A stretch of 38,087 bases of DNA, from positions 1 to 38,087 of the forward strand of contig JAAFIV010000042.1 in the NCBI GenBank assembly GCA_013298775.1, in the 5' to 3' direction. Position 1 is the first letter of the stretch. Each line of letters opens with the position of its first letter. The notes below the pieces were generated by a model that saw nothing but the letters and a program-made list of their open reading frames with translations, was not told the origin of the DNA and searched no databases. This DNA comes from Ignavibacteria bacterium. Its GTDB lineage: Bacteria; Bacteroidota; Ignavibacteria; Kapaibacteriales; UBA4661. Of this stretch, positions 15,386-23,363 are shown one piece after another. The translations under genes were made by a program, and so were the position numbers.

Positions 15386-16651
15386 ATGCTCCGCAACTAT
15401 CTCCTTCTCGCATGGAAAGTTCTGCTTCGGCGGAAATTTTTCACCTTTATTTCGCTCGTCGGAATTAGCCTCACGCTCGCAACCATCCTTGTTGTAACGG
15501 CAATTATAGATTACCACGCCAATCCGCCACGCCCCTATACCAAGCAAGCGCGTATGCTGTTTGTGAAATCGGTCATGGGCAAAAGTAAGAACTTTACGAC
15601 GGTAAATGAAGCACACTACGGCTTCCACGACAAGTATGTACGCTCATTGCCAAGCGTTGATAAATTCAGCATTCAAACCGAATCAACGTTTATCACCTAT
15701 CCAAACGGGCAGAAGACCACGCTCACGGCGAAAATCGTCGATGGCGCGTTTTGGGATATGTTTGATTTTGAATTTTTGGAAGGCGCACCCTTTACCGAAG
15801 ACGACAACCAGCAACGCCGTATGGTTGCTGTGGTTTCGGAGAAAACACGCCAACGGTATTTTGGCGACGCGCCCGCACTTGGCAAATCTATCACGCTTGG
15901 CAGCAAAACTTATCGCATCGTCGGTGTGGCGCGGGATGTCGCTTCCAGCCTCAGCGTGAGCGGCGATGTATGGTATCCTGTCAGCATTGACCTCACGCCC
16001 AAAGACCGCACGGGCGTTTTGGACGAAGGTGCAGGCGGCTTTACGTCCGTGATATTGGCGAACAATGCGAGCGATTTGCCCAGTATTCAAGCGGCGTTTC
16101 AGGCAATGTTGCCAACGGTGAAATTTGCTAGCAGCCATATTCAATATATGCAGGCGGCGGCAGAGACGAACTTTGGCGTACAGGCGCAGATGTTTTTTGG
16201 ATTCGATTCGGAAGATAAAGAGTACGGCAAACGCGACAATGCAACACGCCTCATTGCGCTTCTCATGGCACTCGCGCTTGGTTTTATGGCACTTCCCGCC
16301 ATCAATCTCGTGAATGTGAACGTAAGCCGCATTCTCGAACGCGCTTCCGAAATTGGTGTGCGCAAAGCCTTCGGCGCGAGTGGTACTGCGCTTGTTGGTC
16401 AGTTTATTGTGGAAAATCTTGTACTGACAATTATCGGCGGCGCAATCGGCGTACTCTTCGCCGAACTCGTGCTAGTCTGGATTACCAGCGCGGGGATATT
16501 TCCCAATGCCGTCTTCCACGTGAATGCCCGCGTAGCCCTGTACGCGCTTGGGATGTCGGCGGTTTTTGGTTTGTTATCGGGCGTGTTGCCCGCGTGGAAA
16601 ATGGCACGTTTACCCATCGTTCAATCCCTCAAAGGAGGCATCAATGCTTGA
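15386..16651 (+). CDS. MacB/FtsX-family ABC transporter permease (first)
   Basis: A 421-residue permease of the four-helix MacB/FtsX type: an N-terminal transmembrane helix (about 20-42, FFTFISLVGISLTLATILVV), a large MacB periplasmic core domain (about 43-285), then three C-terminal helices (about 290-312, 343-370, 385-405). The loop ILERASEIGVRKAFGAS before the second helix is the conserved coupling segment that contacts the ATPase. It overlaps the next permease gene by eight bases, whose Shine-Dalgarno AAAGGAGG lies inside its final codons, so the two permeases are translationally coupled and probably form a heterodimer. Confidence 0.9.
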   Translation: MLRNYLLLAWKVLLRRKFFTFISLVGISLTLATILVVTAIIDYHANPPRPYTKQARMLFVKSVMGKSKNFTTVNEAHYGFHDKYVRSLPSVDKFSIQTESTFITYPNGQKTTLTAKIVDGAFWDMFDFEFLEGAPFTEDDNQQRRMVAVVSEKTRQRYFGDAPALGKSITLGSKTYRIVGVARDVASSLSVSGDVWYPVSIDLTPKDRTGVLDEGAGGFTSVILANNASDLPSIQAAFQAMLPTVKFASSHIQYMQAAAETNFGVQAQMFFGFDSEDKEYGKRDNATRLIALLMALALGFMALPAINLVNVNVSRILERASEIGVRKAFGASGTALVGQFIVENLVLTIIGGAIGVLFAELVLVWITSAGIFPNAVFHVNARVALYALGMSAVFGLLSGVLPAWKMARLPIVQSLKGGINA

Positions 16652-17897
16652 TTTTTCAAAAAATTCTTCACAAATAGCGCAGCTTTTTAAGCTCGTGTGG
16701 AATCGCAAACGCTCGAACGCACTGATGGTAGCGGAACTCGTTGCCGCGTTTATAGTGCTGTTTTTCGTGTGCTTGGCGGTGATTCACTTCGCGATCACGT
16801 ACCGCTTACCGCTTGGCTATGAGTACGAAAATGTCTGGAACATTCAGGCATATCGCAAACAATCTCCCGAAAGCGAAAGCACTACCATCACCCGCCAGAG
16901 CGCACAGCGTCTTGTTTCGGTGCTGCGCGAATTGCCAAGTGTCGAATCGGTGAGCTTTGTAAGCGCACCTCCGTTTGGCACTTCACACTGGGTAACAGAT
17001 TTTAATCGCGGCAAAGAATATCGGACAGAACAATGCACCGTAACCGATGAATTTGCCAAAACGATGAATCTCACACTCACACAAGGACGCTGGTTTAACG
17101 CGAGCGATGACGCATATAACGGTACAACATCATCCGTGAAAGTGATTGTGCTTAACGAAGTTGCCGCCGCAACATTTTTTGGGAAGGAAAATCCCATCGG
17201 ACGTGATATTACCTTCCTTCCAGGTCCTGGTATCAGCAAAGATTTGGAACGCAAACGGCACCGCGTGATTGGCGTTATCAGTAGCTTTCGCAAGGGCAGC
17301 GAATACGAGCAGGCAGGAAATTTCATGTTCCAACGCACAAACATTCTTGATACAACATCATATTTGCCATCGCAAATTTTGGTAAAAATGAAGCCTGGTA
17401 CGGCTGCCAGCTACGAAGAAGAGATGTTAAAAAAACTTGAGCAAACCGCGCCCAACTGGTCCTTTCAAATTACGACGCTCGCAGCAGACCGCCAAAAAGC
17501 ACATAAGATGCTGTATTTCGCTCTTATTCCTGGACTCACCATCGCAGCATTTTTGCTTATCACCGTCGGTCTTGGTTTGGTGGGTGTTGTGTGGCAGTCC
17601 GTTACCCGCAGAATGCGCGAACTTGGCGTGCGACGCGCCTTTGGAGCAACGCAGCAGGATATTTACTTCTTTGTGATTGGCGAACTTATTGCGCTGACTA
17701 CGTTTGCAGTGGTATTCGGGTTGTTTTTGGTTGCGCAAGTGCCGCTTATTCCGTTTTATGCAGTTCCGACAGCAACCTACGCGCTCAGTATTGGTGCGGC
17801 TGTTGTGGGGATGTATATTCTGACAACGCTCTGCGCCTTGTATCCAAGCCGTTTAGCGGGAACGGTGCAGCCCTCGGACGCGCTGCGATATGAGTAG
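16644..17897 (+). CDS. MacB/FtsX-family ABC transporter permease (second)
   Basis: A 417-residue paralogue of the preceding permease with the same layout: N-terminal helix (ALMVAELVAAFIVLFFVCLAV, about 25-46), periplasmic core, and three C-terminal helices beginning near LIPGLTIAAFLLITVGLGLVG. The coupling motif RRMRELGVRRAFGAT is present. The ATG at 16644 is preceded by a perfect AAAGGAGG (16631-16638), the strongest ribosome binding site in the window, and overlaps the end of the first permease by eight bases. The frame is open further upstream, but those codons overlap the first permease. The substrate of the exporter is unknown. Confidence 0.9.
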   Translation: MLDFSKNSSQIAQLFKLVWNRKRSNALMVAELVAAFIVLFFVCLAVIHFAITYRLPLGYEYENVWNIQAYRKQSPESESTTITRQSAQRLVSVLRELPSVESVSFVSAPPFGTSHWVTDFNRGKEYRTEQCTVTDEFAKTMNLTLTQGRWFNASDDAYNGTTSSVKVIVLNEVAAATFFGKENPIGRDITFLPGPGISKDLERKRHRVIGVISSFRKGSEYEQAGNFMFQRTNILDTTSYLPSQILVKMKPGTAASYEEEMLKKLEQTAPNWSFQITTLAADRQKAHKMLYFALIPGLTIAAFLLITVGLGLVGVVWQSVTRRMRELGVRRAFGATQQDIYFFVIGELIALTTFAVVFGLFLVAQVPLIPFYAVPTATYALSIGAAVVGMYILTTLCALYPSRLAGTVQPSDALRYE

Positions 17898-17910
17898 GAG
17901 CGTGAAAACG

Positions 17911-18153
17911 TTACTCAAAAAGCTCTCGAAGAATATCCTCTTTCGAGCGTTGCTGATGGAGGGCAATATCGCTACAAATAGCCGAGAGCGTCCCAATTCT
18001 GAGGGGATTATGGCGAGGAATCGTGATGTGATGCTGTTCAGGAGTGTTGGTGGTCAGGCGGATATGACTGCCTGTTTGCCGCACAACAGCATAGCCGTAG
18101 CGTTCGACTAATTGAGCTAATTCTATACCCGTAATATTGCGTGGAAGCCTCAT
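17911..18153 (-). CDS. hicA: HicA-like toxin (mRNA interferase)
   Basis: An 80-residue protein with the HicA/YcfA layout, a small double-stranded-RNA-binding-like fold. The start RLPRNITGIELAQLVERYGYAVVRQTGSHIRL carries the catalytic histidine in the G-S-H motif, followed by HHITIPRHNPLRIGTL and a C-terminal helix. HicA cleaves mRNA when free of HicB. It is downstream of hicB with an 11-base gap, in the antitoxin-first order, so the two are co-transcribed. It converges on the end of the exporter operon. Confidence 0.88.
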   Translation of the reverse strand: MRLPRNITGIELAQLVERYGYAVVRQTGSHIRLTTNTPEQHHITIPRHNPLRIGTLSAICSDIALHQQRSKEDILRELFE

Positions 18154-18164
18154 GGAAACAGGAG

Positions 18165-18377
18165 TTAGGCGATTTCTAGTAGTTCTTGATGAACGACTCG
18201 TAGGCGCACAAATTTTGGGTACTGTTCCGGCTCAAAATGACACTCAACAGCATCTTTAATCGCAAGACGCAATTCCTCTAATGTCTCGGCTTCGGTAAAG
18301 ATACTTTCTTCCAGCGCACGTGCTGTATAGCCGCCTTCAGGGTCGGCTTCAACGAGGAATGTAAGTTCGTGATTCAT
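18165..18377 (-). CDS. hicB: HicB-like antitoxin
   Basis: A 70-residue protein with a partial RNase-H-like HicB fold: LTFLVEADPEGGYTARALEESIFTEAETLEELRLAIKDAVECHF. No C-terminal DNA-binding domain is present, so operon repression would need another factor or the short C-terminus. The frame continues upstream to 18497, but the extra 40 residues resemble nothing in the family, and MNHELTF is the normal HicB start. A candidate promoter lies just upstream. It neutralises the HicA toxin encoded immediately after it. Confidence 0.85.
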   Translation of the reverse strand: MNHELTFLVEADPEGGYTARALEESIFTEAETLEELRLAIKDAVECHFEPEQYPKFVRLRVVHQELLEIA

Positions 18378-18386
18378 AGCAAAACT

Positions 18387-18415
18387 GTTATAGAAGTACC
18401 GTAGAAATGAGTAAA
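18387..18415 (-). promoter_or_regulatory. candidate promoter of hicBA
   Basis: On the minus strand, TTTACT (plus coordinates 18410-18415) and TATAAC (18387-18392) are spaced by exactly 17 bases and lie 10 bases upstream of the hicB ATG. This would give an almost leaderless transcript. Confidence 0.4.
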
Positions 18416-18587
18416 CCGTGCAAAGGAAATTAGCATTTTCTGCAACCAGATACAACCGATAAGAAACCGCTACTATCATTCTGACAACGAATAACACCTG
18501 ATATATGCTATCCGCGAGACTTTATACGCTCTGTCCGCTTCTTTTTGGAAAATATTTTTTGACTCATTATCATTTTTTAGAGCTACG

Positions 18588-21383
18588 ATGAATACTACAC
18601 AAAAAATCCTCTCCATGCTTGTATTGACCGTGCTTCTCGGCATATCAAGCAATGCGCATCTTCTTGCGCAAGTCGTCAATATTCCCGTTACGTTTCGCCT
18701 CGTTGATTCCGCCAAAACCTACGTGCGAGCGTTTGTGGCGGGGGATTTCAATAACTTCGGACCATCTTCTGGTATGCGCATCCTTGCTGGTGCGCCGTCC
18801 GAAATGCAGTACGACAGCATTGCTCGTGCATGGACGAAAACTATTCTACTCCAACGCGGCACAGCGTACAAGTACATTTTCCATATTCATAAAAACGCTG
18901 ACGGCACCGACTACGACTGGATTGCTGACCCGCTCAATCCACCAACTGAAGGTCTTGGTACGGGCAATCGCACCTCGACGATTGTTGTTACAAGTCTTGC
19001 GTTTGCGCAAATGCGTTTGGATTCTGCACAAGGAATGGTGCGCGGTGTAAGCGGCAGACTGGACGGAAGCGGTACAATCACACAGCTTCTGCTTCTTATT
19101 GAACGCAACACTAGTCTCAATGCGCCCTTCGATACCATTTCGCTCATGCGGAATCTGAATGGGCAAACACGCACATTTCAAGCCACATTGCCGCAAGCAA
19201 TTCCTACAAACCGCACCGTGCGCCTTTTTGTGCGGGATGCAGACGGTAATAGTTCTACTTTTCGTTTCATGCAAATTCAGCCTTCCGTACCCGAATGGGC
19301 AAAAACTGCCGTGTGGTATCAAATTTTCCCCGAGCGTTTTCGCAATGGCGATACATCCAACGACCCCACGCGAGCCAGCCTGGAAGCGGGTAATGGGGTT
19401 TCCGATAAATGGCGTACCACCGAGTGGGGCAGCGATTGGTTTGCCCGCGACGAATGGGAAAAGGAGTTTGGAAGCGGCGTTGGCGGCTTTTATACCAACG
19501 CGCTCCAGCAGCGTCGCTACGGCGGCGACTTACAAGGCGTGTTGGACAGATTGGACTATTTGCAAAGTTTAGGAATTACGGCAATCTATTTCAATCCGAT
19601 ATTTTTTGCCGCAAGTATGCACAAATACGACGGTTACGCGCATCATCACATTGACCCGTATTTCGGACCGAATCCGAAAGCAGACTTAGAGCAAATTGCC
19701 CGTGAAAATGCCAGTGCAGACCCCTACAATCCCAAAACGTGGGCGTGGACAAGCGCGGATTCGCTCTTTTTGAAAGTTCTCCGCGAGGCAAAACGCCGCA
19801 ATATCCGTATTATTTTGGATGGCGTGTTTAATCACACAGGGCGTGGCACGGCGGCGTATCAAGACCTTGTGAAAAATCAGGCTGCATCTCGCTTCAAGGA
19901 TTGGTACATCGTGCAAGCCTTCGATAATCCCGCAACGCCAGAGAATGAATTTCGTACCAAGGGTTGGAGCGGCTTTGCTGGATTGCCCGAAATTGCTCGT
20001 AGCCCTGATGGAGCAACGCTTGCCGACGCGCCGAAACAATACTTTTTCGATGTTGCAAAGCGTTGGATGGATCCCAACAACGACGGAAACCCCGCAGACG
20101 GCATAGATGGCTGGCGTTTGGACGTTGTGCCGGACGCACCGATTGGCTTTTGGAATGAGTGGAATATTGTTATTCGCCGCATCAATCCTGAGGCGTACAC
20201 GAGCGCAGAAATCTGGGACGCGAACACGCCAAGTGTTGTTCAAAATGGCAATTTTTCAGGCGCAATGAACTACTGGACGTTTATGCAGCCTGTCATCGGC
20301 TACTTCACGCTCGACCACAATATAACGCCCGATATGTTTAATTCGATGGTGGAATCGCGCTGGAGGATGTTCCCGCCGAGTGTTCAAGCTGCTATGCAAA
20401 ATCTTGTGGAGTCGCATGATACCGAGCGCATCAGTTCATTTATTTTGAATCCGAATACGCAGCAGCAGTTCAGTTTCACGCGCAATGCGTGGGGCAATCG
20501 TGCTTACGATGTGCGCCGTCCGCGAGGAGATGAACGCGAGAAACACAAACTGATTTCAATGTATCAAATGGCTTCCAAAGGCGCACCAATGCTGTACTAC
20601 GGAACAGAATCCGGCATTTGGGGCGGACACGACCCCGATGACCGCAGCCCGATGAACTGGGCAGATATTCGCTTCGCGCCACAAGCTCTCTCGCCCTCGC
20701 TCATGCGCACGGAGGACGACATGAATTTTGACAGTACGCTTTTTCGGCATTATCAAGCCATCATTCGCGCTCGAAACAGCACTGCATCATGGGTTTCGCA
20801 AATAAAAGGTGCGGGACAACTCATGGTAATTCAGCGTACAGGCAGCACCAATGCTCAGGTTTCGGTCATTGATTCTCTGCCAACGGCATCGAAGCGGTTT
20901 CAGATTACCGTGTTGAACCGCACGAAAGATACCGTTACACAAACCATTACCGATAGTCAGTTTGCCAATGCTGCTGCATTCGCACCGCTCTACTACACAC
21001 GCGGCAGCGCAGCATCGGTGCGCTTTCGGAACGAATCGCGTGGCTTTACCATCACGCTTCCGCCTTTTAGCGGAGCGATTATTGCGGGGAATAATCAAGC
21101 ATTGGTGAGCGTTCGCCAAAGCACGGAATCAGTGCAAGCGAAAGCGTACCCACAACCCTTTACAAGCGAAACCACGCTTCAATACACGCTTCCCAGCGCG
21201 AGTACCGTTTCAATAAAAGTCATTGATGTTTTGGGACGCGAGTTATGGAGCCGCGACGCGGGTACAATGCCCGCAGGAGCGTATGACATCTCTCTTTCTG
21301 GTGATGGCTTGCCGCAAGGAACATATTTTTGCCTTGTCAGTACGCAGTTTGGTGTAGAGCGTGTACGCTTGCTCAAGCAGTAA
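18588..21383 (+). CDS. secreted GH13 alpha-amylase with T9SS C-terminal sorting domain
   Basis: A 931-residue glycoside hydrolase. Order: signal peptide (1-28, ending HLLAQ); a CBM48/AMPK-like starch-binding region (about 33-135: VAGDFNNFG, YKYIFHIH); a second small beta domain (about 147-232); the GH13 barrel (about 238-730); a beta-sandwich; and a type IX secretion sorting domain (about 850-931: YPQPFTSETTLQYTLP, IKVIDVLGRE, GTYFCLV). Catalytic motifs are DGVFNH (D411), GWRLD (R510, nucleophile D512), E541 in SAEIWD, and SHD (H610, D611), so it should be active. The overall style is neopullulanase/cyclomaltodextrinase-like. It is probably exported and attached to the cell surface or released, degrading starch or glycogen outside. 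A 16-base leader (18567-18582) is repeated before the next gene. Confidence 0.93.
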   Translation: MNTTQKILSMLVLTVLLGISSNAHLLAQVVNIPVTFRLVDSAKTYVRAFVAGDFNNFGPSSGMRILAGAPSEMQYDSIARAWTKTILLQRGTAYKYIFHIHKNADGTDYDWIADPLNPPTEGLGTGNRTSTIVVTSLAFAQMRLDSAQGMVRGVSGRLDGSGTITQLLLLIERNTSLNAPFDTISLMRNLNGQTRTFQATLPQAIPTNRTVRLFVRDADGNSSTFRFMQIQPSVPEWAKTAVWYQIFPERFRNGDTSNDPTRASLEAGNGVSDKWRTTEWGSDWFARDEWEKEFGSGVGGFYTNALQQRRYGGDLQGVLDRLDYLQSLGITAIYFNPIFFAASMHKYDGYAHHHIDPYFGPNPKADLEQIARENASADPYNPKTWAWTSADSLFLKVLREAKRRNIRIILDGVFNHTGRGTAAYQDLVKNQAASRFKDWYIVQAFDNPATPENEFRTKGWSGFAGLPEIARSPDGATLADAPKQYFFDVAKRWMDPNNDGNPADGIDGWRLDVVPDAPIGFWNEWNIVIRRINPEAYTSAEIWDANTPSVVQNGNFSGAMNYWTFMQPVIGYFTLDHNITPDMFNSMVESRWRMFPPSVQAAMQNLVESHDTERISSFILNPNTQQQFSFTRNAWGNRAYDVRRPRGDEREKHKLISMYQMASKGAPMLYYGTESGIWGGHDPDDRSPMNWADIRFAPQALSPSLMRTEDDMNFDSTLFRHYQAIIRARNSTASWVSQIKGAGQLMVIQRTGSTNAQVSVIDSLPTASKRFQITVLNRTKDTVTQTITDSQFANAAAFAPLYYTRGSAASVRFRNESRGFTITLPPFSGAIIAGNNQALVSVRQSTESVQAKAYPQPFTSETTLQYTLPSASTVSIKVIDVLGRELWSRDAGTMPAGAYDISLSGDGLPQGTYFCLVSTQFGVERVRLLKQ

Positions 21384-21439
21384 ACATCCTTAAAAACGAG
21401 TAATGATGAAGTGTACAGCCTCATTTGCTATAATTTCTT

Positions 21440-21585
21440 ATAACTAGTCAGGTATATCCCCGTCAGGCGGCTGAAGAGTGCGTAAACGCTGCCTTACGAC
21501 GGGTGCGTCGCTTGAACACCACTCGCCGGACGGCTACTGCACTTGTGATAACAGCCGCCCGACGAGATAGTACCTGACCAGTTAC
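21440..21585. mobile_element. miniature inverted-repeat element, IS66-like ends, interior type A (copy 1)
   Basis: The 146-bp element has ends ATAACTAGTCAGGTA and TACCTGACCAGTTAC (two mismatches over 15) and a perfect 8-bp flanking direct repeat AATTTCTT at 21432-21439 and 21586-21593. The interior pairs GTCAGGCGGCTG with CAGCCGCCCGAC and can fold into nested hairpins. It is closely similar along its length to 32498-32641. It sits ten bases upstream of the leader shared by the amylase gene and the gene at 21617, so it interrupts that gene's promoter region. Confidence 0.88.
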
Positions 21586-21616
21586 AATTTCTTTTTATCA
21601 TTTTTTAGAGAATGTT

Positions 21617-22123
21617 ATGAAAAACTTTCTCAAAGCCGTTCTATTCCTTGCGTTCACAGGCACAGCAGGAATAGCATCACAAACAACTTTGCTTGCACAA
21701 CCAGCTTCCGCGAAAACAGCATTTATTGAGCCAAAACTGGATGCTGTTCGGAATGATATGATTGGTGGTGTTTCTGGTGCAATCGGTGGAACAGCAGCAA
21801 TTACGCACTTGGAGGTCATCAGCAAGACTGACAGCAAGAGCGATACGCTTTCCATTCTTTCCGCCTTCGACCCCGAAACACGCACCTTCCGCGCACTTCT
21901 ACCCAAGCGTATTTCTTTGAAGAGCGCACTGTTCCTTGTTGCGACGGATGCTTCAGGGAATATGATTTCGTATCAATACACAATTCAGCAGCCAAGTATT
22001 TCTGAGGAATGGGCAAGTGCAAACCATTGGGACAAGCAATTTTCCGACCGTGTTTGGAAAGAATCAAGCCCCGCGCAGGAATGGAAAAATATCAAACAAT
22101 GGGAAAAGTCATTTTTTAAATGA
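21617..22123 (+). CDS. secreted protein, paralogue of the amylase N-terminal region without the catalytic domain
   Basis: This 168-residue protein has a signal peptide (1-28, ending TLLAQ). Residues about 52-137 align with amylase residues 147-247: MIGGVSGAIGGTAAITHL matches MVRGVSGRLDGSGTITQL, TRTFRALLPKRI matches TRTFQATLPQAI, and QQPSISEEWA matches IQPSVPEWAK. The match continues a few residues into the start of the barrel (HWDKQF against VWYQIF) and then stops. There is no catalytic barrel and no T9SS domain. A 16-base leader identical to that of the amylase gene (21595-21610) lies directly before it. It is probably a partial duplicate of the amylase gene; a carbohydrate-binding role is a guess. 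Confidence 0.72.
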   Translation: MKNFLKAVLFLAFTGTAGIASQTTLLAQPASAKTAFIEPKLDAVRNDMIGGVSGAIGGTAAITHLEVISKTDSKSDTLSILSAFDPETRTFRALLPKRISLKSALFLVATDASGNMISYQYTIQQPSISEEWASANHWDKQFSDRVWKESSPAQEWKNIKQWEKSFFK

Positions 22124-22167
22124 CGTTGCAGGTCAGCACAGAAGCAGCACGAATTGACGATTGTTCT

Positions 22168-22225
22168 ATGCGCAAAGATTTCGTAGTTTACACAGGTAAA
22201 CACGACGTTTTTGCGCATTTTTTTT
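22168..22225 (+). terminator. hairpin with T-run between the amylase paralogue and the toxin-antitoxin pair
   Basis: ATGCGCAAA (22168-22176) pairs with TTTGCGCAT (about 22211-22219), which is followed by a run of T. A second hairpin, GTTTAC-ACAG-GTAAAC, sits inside the loop. It can serve as a terminator for the 21617 gene; the T-run ends just at the antitoxin start. Confidence 0.55.
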
Positions 22226-22466
22226 GAATGATATGAGTCCCTTCGACACCGCACTGGAACTCGTTTCCACGCTTCCCCGCGAAGCGCAAAATGAATTAGA
22301 AGAAATCCTCCGCCAGCGTCGCCTTGAAGCGCGGCGTGAGGAAATTGCTGCGAATGTCCGCGAGGCAAACGCCGAAGATGATGCAGGAAAACTGCGCTCA
22401 GAAACGGCATCAGAGCTTATTCTCCGCCTTCGCACGTTGGTAAAAAATGGCGAGGCGGCAGAATGA
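22224..22466 (+). CDS. antitoxin of a RelE/YafQ-type pair
   Basis: An 80-residue, highly charged and helical protein (STLPREAQNELEEILRQRRLEARREEIAANVREANAE) with no clear DNA-binding domain. An internal ATG at 22233 would give 77 residues (MSPFDTAL) and is an equally good start. Size, charge, position and a four-base ATGA overlap with the following RelE-like gene identify it as the antitoxin by context; the family itself is not certain. Such proteins usually wrap the toxin with a C-terminal helix. Confidence 0.7.
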   Translation: MNDMSPFDTALELVSTLPREAQNELEEILRQRRLEARREEIAANVREANAEDDAGKLRSETASELILRLRTLVKNGEAAE

Positions 22467-22750
22467 CGCGGGCATTGCGCACATCAAGCAAATTCGACCG
22501 AAAATATGTGAAGTTTGTCCGCAACAATCCGCGCTTGCAGCAAAGTATTGAAGCCGCGTTGCAGCTTTTGGAGGAAGACTCCACCCATCCAAAGCTGGGC
22601 GTTCACGCGCTGAAAGGCTCGCTTGCGGGCGTAGTTTCTTGTTCGTGTGGGTATGATTGCCGTATTTTATTTCAAATTCGCAGCGATGAAGCCACAAACG
22701 AAGAATACATCCTGCTTGTGGACATCGGTTCGCACGACGACGTATATTAG
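22463..22750 (+). CDS. RelE/YafQ-like toxin
   Basis: A 95-residue basic protein of the RelE/ParE superfamily, near the YafQ/HigB type: KFDRKYVKFVRNNPRLQQSIEAALQLLEEDSTHPKLGVHALKGSLAGVVSCSCGYDCRILFQI ending in LVDIGSHDDVY. The H-x-L-K-G-x2-A-G segment, the CRILFQI strand and the terminal G-S-H-D-x-V-Y are characteristic. These toxins cut mRNA, usually on the ribosome. It overlaps its antitoxin by four bases and is followed by a strong two-way terminator. Confidence 0.85.
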   Translation: MTRALRTSSKFDRKYVKFVRNNPRLQQSIEAALQLLEEDSTHPKLGVHALKGSLAGVVSCSCGYDCRILFQIRSDEATNEEYILLVDIGSHDDVY

Positions 22751-22782
22751 CGAGGCAGCTTTTAAGCCAATTTCCAAAAAGA

Positions 22783-22817
22783 AAAGCCGCATAAAAAACG
22801 TGTTTTTATGCGGCTTT
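22783..22817. terminator. bidirectional intrinsic terminator between relE-like and Rrf2 genes
   Basis: AAAGCCGCATAAAAA (22783-22797) pairs perfectly with TTTTTATGCGGCTTT (22803-22817) over 15 bases with a five-base loop. On the minus strand it is followed by TTCTTTTTGG, a good T-tract for the Rrf2 gene; on the plus strand the stem end supplies three T. Confidence 0.85.
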
Positions 22818-22859
22818 CCGATATTTTCATCCCTCATATTTCAGACTTCATTTTTCTCT

Positions 22860-23363
22860 TCAAGCTGGCGCGTTTTCGGTTGTGCCGTTATGGTTACGAG
22901 CAAGCGCAGCCAAGCCAGAAATGCCCATCGGCGCGTTGGCAAGGCGCACGTTCAGTTGGTTTGCTCGCTCGCCGAGTTCCGAGAGCGTCAGGCTTTTACA
23001 CAGCTGATGTAGGCGAATACGCATTCCCGTCCAGTTTTCATGCGCTGGACACGGGTCGGCATGACCGCAGCCAGGCAAGCCAAACAAACATTCATGGAAA
23101 ATATCCGAACCATCTATCGCGTCAATAATATCCGCCAACGTAATCGAAGAAGCGGGACGCGCTAACGCAATACCGCCATTCGGACCGCGATACGAAACCA
23201 TTATCCCTACTTGCGTGAGGTTTTGCAACACCTTTGTAAGAAAATGGAACGAAATATTCAGTTTTGTAGCGATTTGTTGAATCGAAACATATTCGTTTTT
23301 GGGGAGCGAAGCCACATAAATTGCGGCTTGCACACCATACACACAGCTTTTTGACAACAGCAT
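22860..23363 (-). CDS. Rrf2 family transcriptional regulator with three-cysteine cluster
   Basis: A 167-residue Rrf2/NsrR/IscR-family repressor. The N-terminal winged helix-turn-helix (SKSCVYGVQAAIYVASL, VSIQQIATKLNISFHFLTKVLQNL, GIMVSYRGPNGGIALARP) is complete. Three cysteines, C92, C99 and C105, occur in ECLFGLPGCGHADPCPAH, matching the iron-sulfur ligand region. It therefore probably senses redox state, nitric oxide or cluster supply. AGGA lies eight bases before the ATG. It is divergent from the NtrC-type gene, so it could regulate the shared 290-base region and itself. Confidence 0.92.
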   Translation of the reverse strand: MLLSKSCVYGVQAAIYVASLPKNEYVSIQQIATKLNISFHFLTKVLQNLTQVGIMVSYRGPNGGIALARPASSITLADIIDAIDGSDIFHECLFGLPGCGHADPCPAHENWTGMRIRLHQLCKSLTLSELGERANQLNVRLANAPMGISGLAALARNHNGTTENAPA

